Positions 28,374 through 35,690 of a stretch of 64,000 bases of DNA are shown piece by piece. A program made the position numbers and the translations under genes. The notes below the pieces were generated by a model. That model was given only the letters and a program-made list of their open reading frames with translations, ran no database searches and was not told the origin of the DNA. Origin of the DNA: Methylobacterium gnaphalii (lineage in GTDB: Bacteria > Pseudomonadota > Alphaproteobacteria > Rhizobiales > Beijerinckiaceae); assembly GCF_007992215.1 (NCBI RefSeq), contig NZ_BJZV01000006.1, forward strand, positions 124,001 to 188,000, read 5' to 3'. How positions within the stretch are numbered: position 1 is the stretch's first letter; each line of letters opens with the position of its first letter.

Positions 28374-28811
28374 TCAGCCCCCCGGCTTCACGACGGCCAG
28401 AATGACGATGAGGATCATCAGGAGCGTTGGTACCTCGTTGACGACACGGTAGAACCGGCTGCCATGTCGATTCCGGTCGGCCGCGAAATCCTTGACCATT
28501 TTCGAGAGCCAGCCGTGGATTCCGCTCATCACCACAACGAGCAAGAATTTCAACTGCAACCAGTATGAGGTGTAGTAGCCGCTCTTCACAGCGAGCGTGA
28601 CACCGAAGATCCAGGTCAGGATCATGGCGGGAGTCATGATCGCCTTGAGCAGCCGGCGCTCCATGATCTTGAAGGTCGCCGACTGCACCTCGGACCCTGC
28701 AGGCAAGCCGGCGTGATAGACGAAGAGGCGCGGCAGGTAGAGCATCGCCGCCATCCAGGCGATCAGCGAGACGATGTGACCGGCCTTGATCCAAAGGTAG
28801 AGATTGTCCAC
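28374..28811 (-). CDS. hemJ: HemJ-type protoporphyrinogen IX oxidase
   Basis: 145 residues with four membrane helices. YLWIKAGHIVSLIAWMAAMLY at the start carries the conserved His, and LKFLLVVVMSGIHG and NEVPTLLMILIVILAVVKP follow, as in the CopD-like HemJ family that replaces HemG/HemY in many alphaproteobacteria. It oxidises protoporphyrinogen IX to protoporphyrin IX. A GTG start is used. It lies 84 bases behind hemE on the same strand, linking two steps of haem synthesis; hemH is at 50391. Confidence 0.9.
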   Translation of the reverse strand: MDNLYLWIKAGHIVSLIAWMAAMLYLPRLFVYHAGLPAGSEVQSATFKIMERRLLKAIMTPAMILTWIFGVTLAVKSGYYTSYWLQLKFLLVVVMSGIHGWLSKMVKDFAADRNRHGSRFYRVVNEVPTLLMILIVILAVVKPGG

Positions 28812-28895
28812 GGGCTCGGGAGGCTCCGGCTGAAGGGGCGGCTTAGTCGCTCGCCCTGTCCATAGCCCGCCTTGCCTCGGACCGTCGAGGGCGGC

Positions 28896-29960
28896 TCACG
28901 CCTCTCGTCTGAGCCGTGCCAGCATCTGCTCCACATGCGCGACCGGCGTCTGCGGCGTGATGCCGTGGCCAAGGTTGAAGATATGCGGCAGGCCTCGTGT
29001 CGCCTCTAGGATGGCATCGACCTCGGCGTCGAGCGCAGCGCCACCCGCGATCAACGTCTCCGGATGGAGATTGCCCTGCGTCACGGTCGTCTCCGGCAGC
29101 CGCGTACGCAAGGCGGCAAGGTCCACACCCCAATCGACGCCGACGGCGCTGGCATGGGTTTCCGGGACGACCCGAGCATGTCCATCGATGCCGGAACCAC
29201 GGCAGAACACGATGATCTTCGCATCTGGAACGCGCGTCCTGACGCCCTCAATCATCCGTGCGATCGGCTGCAACGACCAGCGTGCCAAAGCATCACTGCC
29301 TTCTGGCAGGACGCCGGCATGGGATTCGAAGATCTGAACCGCATCTGCCCCGGCCTCGAACTGGCGGATGAGGTATTCCGTCTGCACGCGCACGAGCCGA
29401 TCGATCAAAGCCTCCACGAGACTGGGATCGGCCGTGGCCAGTGCCCGCGCTGGGGCTAGATCGGGCGTGCCACGCCCACCGATCATGTAGCTCGCCACCG
29501 TCCACGGAGCTCCGCAGAAGCCGAGGAGCGTCGTCTCGTGTGGCAGCCCAGCCCGAATACGCGACACAGCCTCGAAGACCGGCGCGAGATGTGTGAAGAT
29601 CGCAGGATCATCCACCTCCCGCAGGGCCTCGAATTCCGCTCGACCGGTGAGAGCATCGAGCCGAGGTCCTTCACCCACGACGAACCGCACACCTTGTCCC
29701 AGCGCGTGCGGAACAACGAGGATGTCGGAGAACAGGATTGAGGCCTCAAACCCAAAGCGGCGAATAGGCTGTAAGGTCACCTCCGTGGCGAAAGCGGGAT
29801 TGTAGCAGAGGTCGAGGAAAGAACCGGCCTGGGCGCGGGTCTCGCGATATTCGGGCAGGTAGCGTCCGGCCTGACGCATCATCCAGGCGGGTGGCGGCGA
29901 GATCGCCTCGCCCGACAGCACGCGTAGGACCTTGCGGTCCTCCGTTCTCACCCCAACCAT
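28896..29960 (-). CDS. hemE: Uroporphyrinogen decarboxylase
   Basis: 354 residues from the ATG at 29960; an in-frame ATG at 29999 would add 13 residues, and the choice is not decisive. The first signature MMRQAGRYLPEYR lies at about 27-39 and the second near GFCGAPWTVASYMI. FSDILVVPHALG and FNLGHGITP also fit. The enzyme decarboxylates uroporphyrinogen III to coproporphyrinogen III in the cytoplasm. In many alphaproteobacteria hemE borders the replication origin, and here it is transcribed away from the candidate origin. Confidence 0.95.
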   Translation of the reverse strand: MVGVRTEDRKVLRVLSGEAISPPPAWMMRQAGRYLPEYRETRAQAGSFLDLCYNPAFATEVTLQPIRRFGFEASILFSDILVVPHALGQGVRFVVGEGPRLDALTGRAEFEALREVDDPAIFTHLAPVFEAVSRIRAGLPHETTLLGFCGAPWTVASYMIGGRGTPDLAPARALATADPSLVEALIDRLVRVQTEYLIRQFEAGADAVQIFESHAGVLPEGSDALARWSLQPIARMIEGVRTRVPDAKIIVFCRGSGIDGHARVVPETHASAVGVDWGVDLAALRTRLPETTVTQGNLHPETLIAGGAALDAEVDAILEATRGLPHIFNLGHGITPQTPVAHVEQMLARLRREA

Positions 29961-30167
29961 CACCCGTTCCGATCCTGTCCTCTTTGTAGCGCCAAGCATA
30001 CAGCCAGGCTTTCCCGCGGGAAGCCTGATCGTTCAGGCTCGAGGCCTGCCATTCCCACACAGGCCCTTTTCTAAAGAGAAAAGAGACTCTTAGACTCTGT
30101 TTCTTCTCTTGGAGGCTGAGTCATGGGTTCGCAAATCCATCCACAGGCCGTCCCCATCGCCACGCCG

Positions 30168-30182
30168 TTAAGAGGGTTTTAA
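30168..30182. promoter_or_regulatory. CtrA-binding box (TTAA-N7-TTAA)
   Basis: TTAA at 30168-30171, seven bases (GAGGGTT), TTAA at 30179-30182: an exact match to the full CtrA consensus. In Caulobacter, phosphorylated CtrA bound at such sites blocks replication initiation; elsewhere it controls promoters. Here it could do either for the candidate origin or the hemE/ppsR promoters. Confidence 0.65.
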
Positions 30183-30318
30183 CGGATCAGCTCTACTCTG
30201 ATGCAATCGCAAGCCGTGTCAGCGGTTTGTATGGACATCACGGCCGTTCCGTGCCGAACGGTCCCGGATTCTCCCATTTCGGCGTCGCCACGAGTCCGAC
30301 TCGACGGATTGTTGACAC

Positions 30319-30392
30319 GGGAGTCGACAAGACATCCCTTGCGCTGGCTGGACCGCCACAGGAAGCCGGCTTATCCCCATTCGTCGACTCCC
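30319..30392. repeat. Long-range inverted repeat flanking a DnaA-like box
   Basis: GGGAGTCGAC at 30319-30328 and its exact reverse complement GTCGACTCCC at 30383-30392, 54 bases apart. Each arm contains a GANTC site, and the second arm lies four bases after the box TTATCCCCA (30371-30379). Such an arrangement could form a cruciform or bind a dimeric protein. Confidence 0.6.
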
Positions 30393-30459
30393 CAGTGCCA
30401 AGCCTGGGGACAAACCGTTCGAGCATGTCGAGCTCGTTTGCGGGAAAAGCGAATTCGCC

Positions 30460-31290
30460 ATGGGCCGCAGCTACTTCCACCTTCATCTCGTGTCGGATTC
30501 GACGGGCGAGACGTTGATCAATGTCGGGCGCGCGGCGGCGGCTCAGTATGAAGGTGTCTCGGCCATCGAGCATGTCTACCCGCTGGTTCGGTCACGGGCG
30601 CAGCTCGAGCGCGTGGTCTCTGAGATCCAGGCGGCGCCCGGTCTCGTCCTCTACACCCTTGTCGACGACGAGTTGACGTCACGCCTCGCAGAGGCCTGCC
30701 GCGAGACCGGATCGCCGACGCTCAACGTGCTGCAACCGGTGCACGCGCTATTGCGCTCCTATCTTGGAGCGAATTCGACCGCTCGCCCGGGCGCGCAGCA
30801 CATGTTGAACGCGGAGTATTTCAAGCGCATCGACGCGATGAACTTCACGCTCGCGCATGATGACGGAAACCTGCCGCCGGATATCGACGAGGCCGACGTG
30901 GTACTTGTCGGCGTGAGCCGGACCTCGAAAACGCCGACATCGATCTATCTGGCAAATCGCGGCCTCAAGACCGCGAATTTCCCGCTCGTCCCTTCGATGC
31001 CATTGCCGTCGGCGCTTGCCGAGACACGGAAACCCCTGGTGGTGGGACTGATCGCGTCTCCCGAACGCATCGTCCATATCCGCCAGAACCGCCTCTTGAG
31101 CCTGAAGGCCGACGACAACTCGATGTATGTCGATCGCGATGCGGTCGCCGACGAAATCGCAGCGTCCCGGCGGCTCTGTGCCAAGCAGCGCTGGCCGACG
31201 ATCGACGTGACGCGCCGGTCGATCGAGGAGACTGCGGCCGCCATCCTCGATCTCTATCGCGAGCATCGATTGAAGTTCATCGCGACGTGA
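30460..31290 (+). CDS. ppsR: Pyruvate, phosphate dikinase/PEP synthase regulatory protein (DUF299)
   Basis: 276 residues. A bifunctional ADP-dependent kinase/Pi-dependent pyrophosphorylase that inactivates and reactivates PEP synthase or PPDK. The family's P-loop is GVSRTSKT at 151-158, and [13 protein letters not shown] opens the protein as in DUF299 members. [18 protein letters not shown] further on also fits. It is the first gene right of the candidate origin (the homologue sits at the same place in other alphaproteobacteria). Its stop overlaps the maf start (GTGA). Confidence 0.92.
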   Translation: MGRSYFHLHLVSDSTGETLINVGRAAAAQYEGVSAIEHVYPLVRSRAQLERVVSEIQAAPGLVLYTLVDDELTSRLAEACRETGSPTLNVLQPVHALLRSYLGANSTARPGAQHMLNAEYFKRIDAMNFTLAHDDGNLPPDIDEADVVLVGVSRTSKTPTSIYLANRGLKTANFPLVPSMPLPSALAETRKPLVVGLIASPERIVHIRQNRLLSLKADDNSMYVDRDAVADEIAASRRLCAKQRWPTIDVTRRSIEETAAAILDLYREHRLKFIAT

Positions 31291-31925
31291 ACGGATCGAT
31301 GGCGGAGTATCAGACAGGGCTCTGGCTTGCCGAAGCACCTCTCATCCTGGCTTCAGGCAGTCGAACGCGGGCCGAACTTCTGGCCAGTGCCGGACTTGCT
31401 GCACAAATCGTCAGGCCTTCGGTCGATGAGCGAGCCATCGAGACCGAAGCGCAGGGTTTGAGTCCGTCTGATCTCGCCCGTCGTCTTGCGCAAGCAAAGG
31501 CGAGAGAGGTTGCAGAACGGCATCCGGGTCGCATGACGATCGGCGCCGACCAGGTCCTGGATCTCGACGGAGAGGTTTTTCACAAGCCGGCCGATTTAGG
31601 TGAAGCTCGGACACACCTGAGCCGGTTGCGGGGGCGAACCCATGCCCTGCATTCCGCGGTTGCCATCGTTGGCGATGGGATCGGCGAAGTCTTTCATGAG
31701 ACGGCGCATCTCACCATGCGCGCTCTCGGTGCGGAGGCGATCGAGGCCTATCTGGCCTTGGCGGGAGAGGATCGGGTGACGTCGAGCGTCGGTGGCTACC
31801 AGCTCGAAGGGCCCGGGATTCACCTGTTTGAGCGGGTTGAGGGAGACCATTCGACGGTGCTCGGCCTGCCGTTGATCCCGCTGCTCGCCAGGCTGCGAGC
31901 GATGGGTCTCCTGGCGATCGCATGA
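31287..31925 (+). CDS. maf: Maf-like nucleoside triphosphate pyrophosphatase
   Basis: 212 residues if GTG 31287, overlapping the ppsR stop, is used; the ATG at 31299 would remove four residues. Maf motifs are present: [12 protein letters not shown] near the N-terminus (the family's S-x-S-x-R-R site in variant form), [23 protein letters not shown] and [10 protein letters not shown]. Maf proteins hydrolyse non-canonical or selected NTPs to NMP and pyrophosphate. The stop overlaps the next start (ATGA). Confidence 0.9.
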   Translation: MNGSMAEYQTGLWLAEAPLILASGSRTRAELLASAGLAAQIVRPSVDERAIETEAQGLSPSDLARRLAQAKAREVAERHPGRMTIGADQVLDLDGEVFHKPADLGEARTHLSRLRGRTHALHSAVAIVGDGIGEVFHETAHLTMRALGAEAIEAYLALAGEDRVTSSVGGYQLEGPGIHLFERVEGDHSTVLGLPLIPLLARLRAMGLLAIA

Positions 31926-32896
31926 CGGGATTCGGAATGCCGGGCCACGCACACGACGAACATGGTCACCATGATGATCACGGACATCATGGCCATGGAC
32001 CGGCAGGGCATAGCCACGCGCCAAGGGATTTCGGCAAGGCCTTCGCCATCGGGATCGCGCTGAATCTCGGATTCGTCGTCATCGAAGCCGGCTATGGAAT
32101 CCTGAGCAACTCGATGGCGCTCGTGGCCGATGCTGGCCACAACCTGTCCGACGTGCTCGGCCTCGCTGCGGCCTGGGTCGCCTCGGTCCTGGTGAAACGG
32201 CGGCCGAGCGCGCGCTTCACCTACGGCTTGCGGGGATCCTCCATCCTCGCGGCCCTGTTCAACGCGGTGTTCCTGCTGATCGCCACCGGTGCGATCATCC
32301 TGGAGGCGGTGCAGCGGTTCCTTTCACCGGCACCGGTTGCCGGGACGACCGTCATGGTCGTTGCGGGGATCGGCATCGCGATCAACGGATTCACGGCCTG
32401 GCTGTTCGCCTCCGGGGGCCGGAGCGACATCAATATCCGCGGGGCCTACCTGCACATGATGGCGGATGCCGTCGTGTCGCTGGGCGTGGTGCTGTCCGGC
32501 CTCGTCATCCTCGCCACCGGCCTCGACTGGATCGACCCGCTGGTGAGCCTCGTCATCGCCCTGTTGATCATCTGGAGCACCTGGGGGCTCCTGCGCGACA
32601 GCCTCGGCATGGCCCTGTCCGCGGTACCGCCCGGGATCGATCCTGCCGCGGTTCGCGCAGCCCTCGAGAATCGCCCTGGGGTCGATACCCTGCATGACCT
32701 CCATATCTGGTCGATGAGCACCACCGAGACCGCTCTGACGGCCCACCTCGTCACCCGGCACGAAGCCCTGGCGGACGATTTCCTTCGCGAGACGGCGCGG
32801 GAGCTACGTGAGAAGTTCGGCATCGCCCATGCGACGCTGCAGATCGAGCGGCCCGGCATCGCCGATTGTACCCTGCCGGCGGAATGCGAGGCGTGA
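31922..32896 (+). CDS. Cation diffusion facilitator (CDF) metal exporter
   Basis: 324 residues. A His-rich N-terminus (GHHDDHGHHGHG) precedes six membrane helices and a cytoplasmic C-domain with HDLHIWSMST. Helix 2 has ALVADAGHNLSD, where D and H residues form the transport site, and helix 5 has HMMADAVVSLG. This pattern fits Zn-type CDF exporters of the CzcD/ZitB kind. It overlaps maf by ATGA and aroE by TGATG, so it is fully embedded in the housekeeping operon, where most relatives have no such gene. Confidence 0.92.
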   Translation: MTGFGMPGHAHDEHGHHDDHGHHGHGPAGHSHAPRDFGKAFAIGIALNLGFVVIEAGYGILSNSMALVADAGHNLSDVLGLAAAWVASVLVKRRPSARFTYGLRGSSILAALFNAVFLLIATGAIILEAVQRFLSPAPVAGTTVMVVAGIGIAINGFTAWLFASGGRSDINIRGAYLHMMADAVVSLGVVLSGLVILATGLDWIDPLVSLVIALLIIWSTWGLLRDSLGMALSAVPPGIDPAAVRAALENRPGVDTLHDLHIWSMSTTETALTAHLVTRHEALADDFLRETARELREKFGIAHATLQIERPGIADCTLPAECEA

Positions 32897-33729
32897 TGCG
32901 CAAGGCTTTTGTCGTCGGCCACCCCATTGCCCATTCACGCTCGCCCCTGATCCATGGGCAATGGCTGCGGGATCTCGGGATTGCGGGCTCCTACGAGCGC
33001 ATCGATGTGCCACCCGAAGACTTCGCGGCCTTCGTGCGCGGGTTGGCGCAGGCCGGTTTCGCCGGCGGCAACGTGACCATCCCCCATAAGGAAGCAGCTT
33101 TTCAGCTGGCGGACAGCCTCACCGCGCGTGCGAAAAAGATCGGCGCGGTGAACACGCTTGTGGTCCGCGAGGACGGCATCCTCGGCGACAACACCGATGC
33201 GCCCGGTTTCATCGCCCATCTCGATCAGTCGCTCGGCCCCGACTGGCTGCCGCGTTCCGGCGGAACGGCGGTGGTTCTTGGCGCCGGTGGCGCCGCGCGC
33301 GCGGTCGTCACCGGGCTGGCCGAGCACGGGATCAACCGGATCCTCGTCGCCAACCGAAGCCCGGAGCGTGCCCGCGCCCTCACCGCAATCGAGCCCGAGC
33401 GCATCGAACCCATCGATTGGAGCGCCTTGCCGAAGGAGCTCGCGAGGGCCGGCCTTCTCGTCAACACCACCTCGCTCGGCATGACGGGCCATCCGCCGCT
33501 CGACCTCGATCTCGACGCCCTGCCGGCGACGGCAGCGGTGGCGGATATCGTCTATGCTCCGCTCGAGACACCGCTTCTCTCTGCCGCCCGCGCACGGGGA
33601 CTCCTAGTCGTCGACGGCCTCGGCATGCTCCTCCACCAGGCCGTGCCGGGTTTCGAGGCCTGGTTCGGCGTCCGCCCGCAGGTGACGTCGCAGTTGCGCG
33701 ACCTGATCGTGGCCGATCTCACGCGATGA
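32896..33729 (+). CDS. aroE: Shikimate dehydrogenase
   Basis: 277 residues from ATG 32896, which overlaps the CDF stop in TGATG. The substrate site SRSPLIHGQW is at 14-23, the catalytic Lys is K65 in NVTIPHKE, and the partner Asp is D101 in GDNTDAPGF. A Rossmann motif, VVLGAGGAARAVV, binds NADPH. The enzyme reduces 3-dehydroshikimate in aromatic amino-acid synthesis. Its stop overlaps coaE (ATGA). Confidence 0.95.
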   Translation: MRKAFVVGHPIAHSRSPLIHGQWLRDLGIAGSYERIDVPPEDFAAFVRGLAQAGFAGGNVTIPHKEAAFQLADSLTARAKKIGAVNTLVVREDGILGDNTDAPGFIAHLDQSLGPDWLPRSGGTAVVLGAGGAARAVVTGLAEHGINRILVANRSPERARALTAIEPERIEPIDWSALPKELARAGLLVNTTSLGMTGHPPLDLDLDALPATAAVADIVYAPLETPLLSAARARGLLVVDGLGMLLHQAVPGFEAWFGVRPQVTSQLRDLIVADLTR

Positions 33730-34343
33730 GCGAGCCGGACCGCGACCGACCCCGGGTCGTGCTGGGCCTCACCGGCTCGATCGGCATGGGAAAATCCGCG
33801 ACAGCTGGCCTTTTCGCCAAGCATGGCGTGCCGGTTCATGACGCGGACGCGGCGGTTCACCGCCTCTACGCCCCCGGCGGAGCGGCAGCCGAGGCGATCG
33901 GGCAGGCCTTCCCCGGAAGCCTGGGCCCCGACAGTGGCGTCGACCGCGAGCGGCTTCGACAGATCGTGCTCGGCCGGCCGGAGGCGCTCCAGAGGCTGGA
34001 GGCCCTGGTGCATCCTCTGGTCAGGGACGAGAATCGTGCCTTCCTCAAACGGCACGCGGGGGCGCCCCTCGCGGTTCTCGATATCCCGCTCCTGTTCGAG
34101 ACCGGGGCCGAGACGCGCTGCGATGCGGTCCTCGTCGTCAGCGCCCCGCCGGAGGTCCAGCGTGCCCGTGTCCTCGCTCGCCCGGGCATGACGGAGGCAG
34201 CCTTCGAGGCGATCCTCGCCAAGCAGATGCCGGATGCCGAGAAGCGTGCCCGGGCCGATGCCGTGATCGACACCAGCCTCGGCTTCGCTCATGCGGAGGC
34301 CGAAATCGTCGCCCTCATCGCGCGGCTGACGGATTCAGGCTAG
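33726..34343 (+). CDS. coaE: Dephospho-CoA kinase
   Basis: 205 residues from the ATG in the ATGA overlap with aroE; a much longer in-frame opening runs antisense-like through aroE and is rejected. The P-loop GSIGMGKS lies at 17-24. DADAAVHRLY follows, and LDIPLLFETG is the CoaE lid-region motif. It phosphorylates the ribose 3'-hydroxyl of dephospho-CoA, the last CoA step (panC is at 36960). Confidence 0.95.
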   Translation: MSEPDRDRPRVVLGLTGSIGMGKSATAGLFAKHGVPVHDADAAVHRLYAPGGAAAEAIGQAFPGSLGPDSGVDRERLRQIVLGRPEALQRLEALVHPLVRDENRAFLKRHAGAPLAVLDIPLLFETGAETRCDAVLVVSAPPEVQRARVLARPGMTEAAFEAILAKQMPDAEKRARADAVIDTSLGFAHAEAEIVALIARLTDSG

Positions 34344-34380
34344 GGTCGTCCCGTCAGCCTCTCACACGAAAATCCGAAAC

Positions 34381-35115
34381 ATGCTGCGCGAGATCGTCCT
34401 CGATACCGAGACCACCGGCACGGATGCGAAGGGGGGCGACCGGCTGATCGAGATCGGCTGCGTCGAGCTGATCAACCACATTCGCACCGGCAAGACCTTC
34501 CACCGCTTCGTGAATCCCCAGCGGCCGGTCTCGGAGGGCGCGTTTGCGGTGCACGGTCTGTCCGACGCGTTCCTCGCCGACAAGCCGGTCTTCGCCGACA
34601 TCGTCGACGCCCTGCTCGAATTCTGCGGCGATGCGCGCCTGGTGATCCACAACGCGGCCTTCGACGTCGGCTTCCTCAACATGGAATTTGCCCGGCTCAA
34701 GCCGTCGGCGCCTCCGCCGATCGTCCTGGAGGACGTGGTCGATACGCTGGCGCTGGCCCGGCGCCGGCATCCGGGCGCGGCCAACAACCTCGATGCCCTG
34801 TGCAGTCGCTACGGGATCGACAACACCAAGCGCACCAAGCACGGGGCCCTGCTCGACGCCGAGATCTTGGCGGAGGTCTATATCGAGCTCCTCGGCGGCA
34901 AGCAGACGAGCCTCGGACTGGCGGCGGTGGCGGCTGGCGCAGCGGACTCCGATGGCCGGACCGCGGATAGACCGGACGAGCCCATCGTTCTTCCCGTCCG
35001 CACGATGCGCAACCGGCTCACCGAGAGCGAGCGTGAACGCCACGCGGCCTTCATCGGCACGCTCGGGGGAAGCGTGATCTGGCGCGAGTATCTCGGCGAG
35101 GACAGTGGAGCCTAG
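34381..35115 (+). CDS. dnaQ: DNA polymerase III epsilon subunit (proofreading exonuclease)
   Basis: 244 residues. A DEDDh exonuclease with D8 and E10 (LDTETTG), HNAAFDVGFL and KHGALLDAEILAEVY carrying the other Asp and the catalytic His. The C-terminal tail is long enough to hold the polymerase-binding segment. It starts 37 bases after coaE in the origin-proximal operon. In many relatives secB follows; here a regulator gene does. Confidence 0.95.
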   Translation: MLREIVLDTETTGTDAKGGDRLIEIGCVELINHIRTGKTFHRFVNPQRPVSEGAFAVHGLSDAFLADKPVFADIVDALLEFCGDARLVIHNAAFDVGFLNMEFARLKPSAPPPIVLEDVVDTLALARRRHPGAANNLDALCSRYGIDNTKRTKHGALLDAEILAEVYIELLGGKQTSLGLAAVAAGAADSDGRTADRPDEPIVLPVRTMRNRLTESERERHAAFIGTLGGSVIWREYLGEDSGA

Positions 35116-35143
35116 ACGGGCTCGCGCCGCCCCACCGCTCATC

Positions 35144-35188
35144 TTGCACTGCAGCAAAGACCCTCCATATACCATCCATATGGATGGT
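35144..35188 (+). promoter_or_regulatory. Promoter overlapping an 18-bp perfect palindromic operator
   Basis: TTGCAC at 35144-35149 and TATACC at 35168-35173 form a -35/-10 pair with an 18-base spacer. ACCATCCATATGGATGGT at 35171-35188 is an exact palindrome overlapping the -10. It lies 15 bases upstream of a ribbon-helix-helix protein gene, as expected for an autorepressor site. Confidence 0.6.
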
Positions 35189-35202
35189 GAGGGGCTGAGT
35201 GG

Positions 35203-35610
35203 ATGCGGCAGGCGTTGTCGAAACCGAGCGATACCGAGAAGATCACGATCAATCTCGGCTATGTCGATCTCGGGCATATCGATCTGCTGGTCTCGGAAGG
35301 CGTCTATGCCAACCGCAGCGATTTCATTCGCACGGCGATCCGCAATCAGGCCGAGCGCCATGCCGACCTGACCCGGCAGTCGATGGCCCGCAAGAGCGTC
35401 GAGCTCGGCTTGAGGCACTATCGGCGGTCCGAGCTCGAAAGCCTGTTCGCCGCAGGCGAGACGATCGACATCCGCGTCCTCGGCCTTGCGGTCATCGAAG
35501 CGGACGTACCCGCGGATCTTGCCCGCGCGACGATCGGCTCCGTTGAGGTGCTCGGCAGCCTCCAAGCCAGTCCGGCAGTCCGCGAGGCGCTGGCCGACCG
35601 CCTGCGCTGA
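35203..35610 (+). CDS. CopG/ribbon-helix-helix type regulator
   Basis: 135 residues. The N-terminal part reads KITINLGYVDLGHIDLLVSEGVYANRSDFIRTAIR, giving a beta-strand followed by two helices like an RHH DNA-binding fold (strand KITINLG at about 13-19, helices about 21-50). The C-terminal half is unassigned and may dimerise or bind ligand. A perfect palindrome overlapping its promoter supports autorepression. It precedes a PHB-depolymerase-type esterase by 80 bases, a likely co-regulated target. TGAGGGG is the ribosome site. Confidence 0.72.
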   Translation: MRQALSKPSDTEKITINLGYVDLGHIDLLVSEGVYANRSDFIRTAIRNQAERHADLTRQSMARKSVELGLRHYRRSELESLFAAGETIDIRVLGLAVIEADVPADLARATIGSVEVLGSLQASPAVREALADRLR

Positions 35611-35690
35611 CCCCCCTCGATGTCTCCCTTTTTCCTCCCGACGCGAGGCGCCCTGCGCTGCGGCGGCTGGCTTTTACGGAAAGCGATCCG

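Larger units (their letters stand above)
29961..30459. other. Candidate chromosomal replication origin (oriC) between hemE and ppsR
   Basis: A 499-base non-coding gap between divergent genes. From left to right it holds: a perfect hairpin (AGCCTGA 30022-30028, TCAGGCT 30033-30039); an A/T-richer tract (about 30066-30110) that could unwind; CCATCCACA at 30137-30145 (7/9 to the DnaA box TTATCCACA); a perfect CtrA box at 30168-30182; TTATCCCCA at 30371-30379 (8/9); and TTGTCCCCA on the minus strand at 30405-30413 (7/9). TCCCCA cores also occur at 30151 and 30389. Eight GANTC sites lie at 30085, 30093, 30118, 30267, 30292, 30298, 30321 and 30386. The hemE-gap-ppsR arrangement matches described alphaproteobacterial origins such as Caulobacter Cori. 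Function as an origin is inferred. Confidence 0.7.

Noticed and set aside
30312..30340. TTGACA at 30312 as the ppsR promoter
   Set aside because: No acceptable -10 hexamer follows at 16-18 bases; the match may be chance within the candidate origin.
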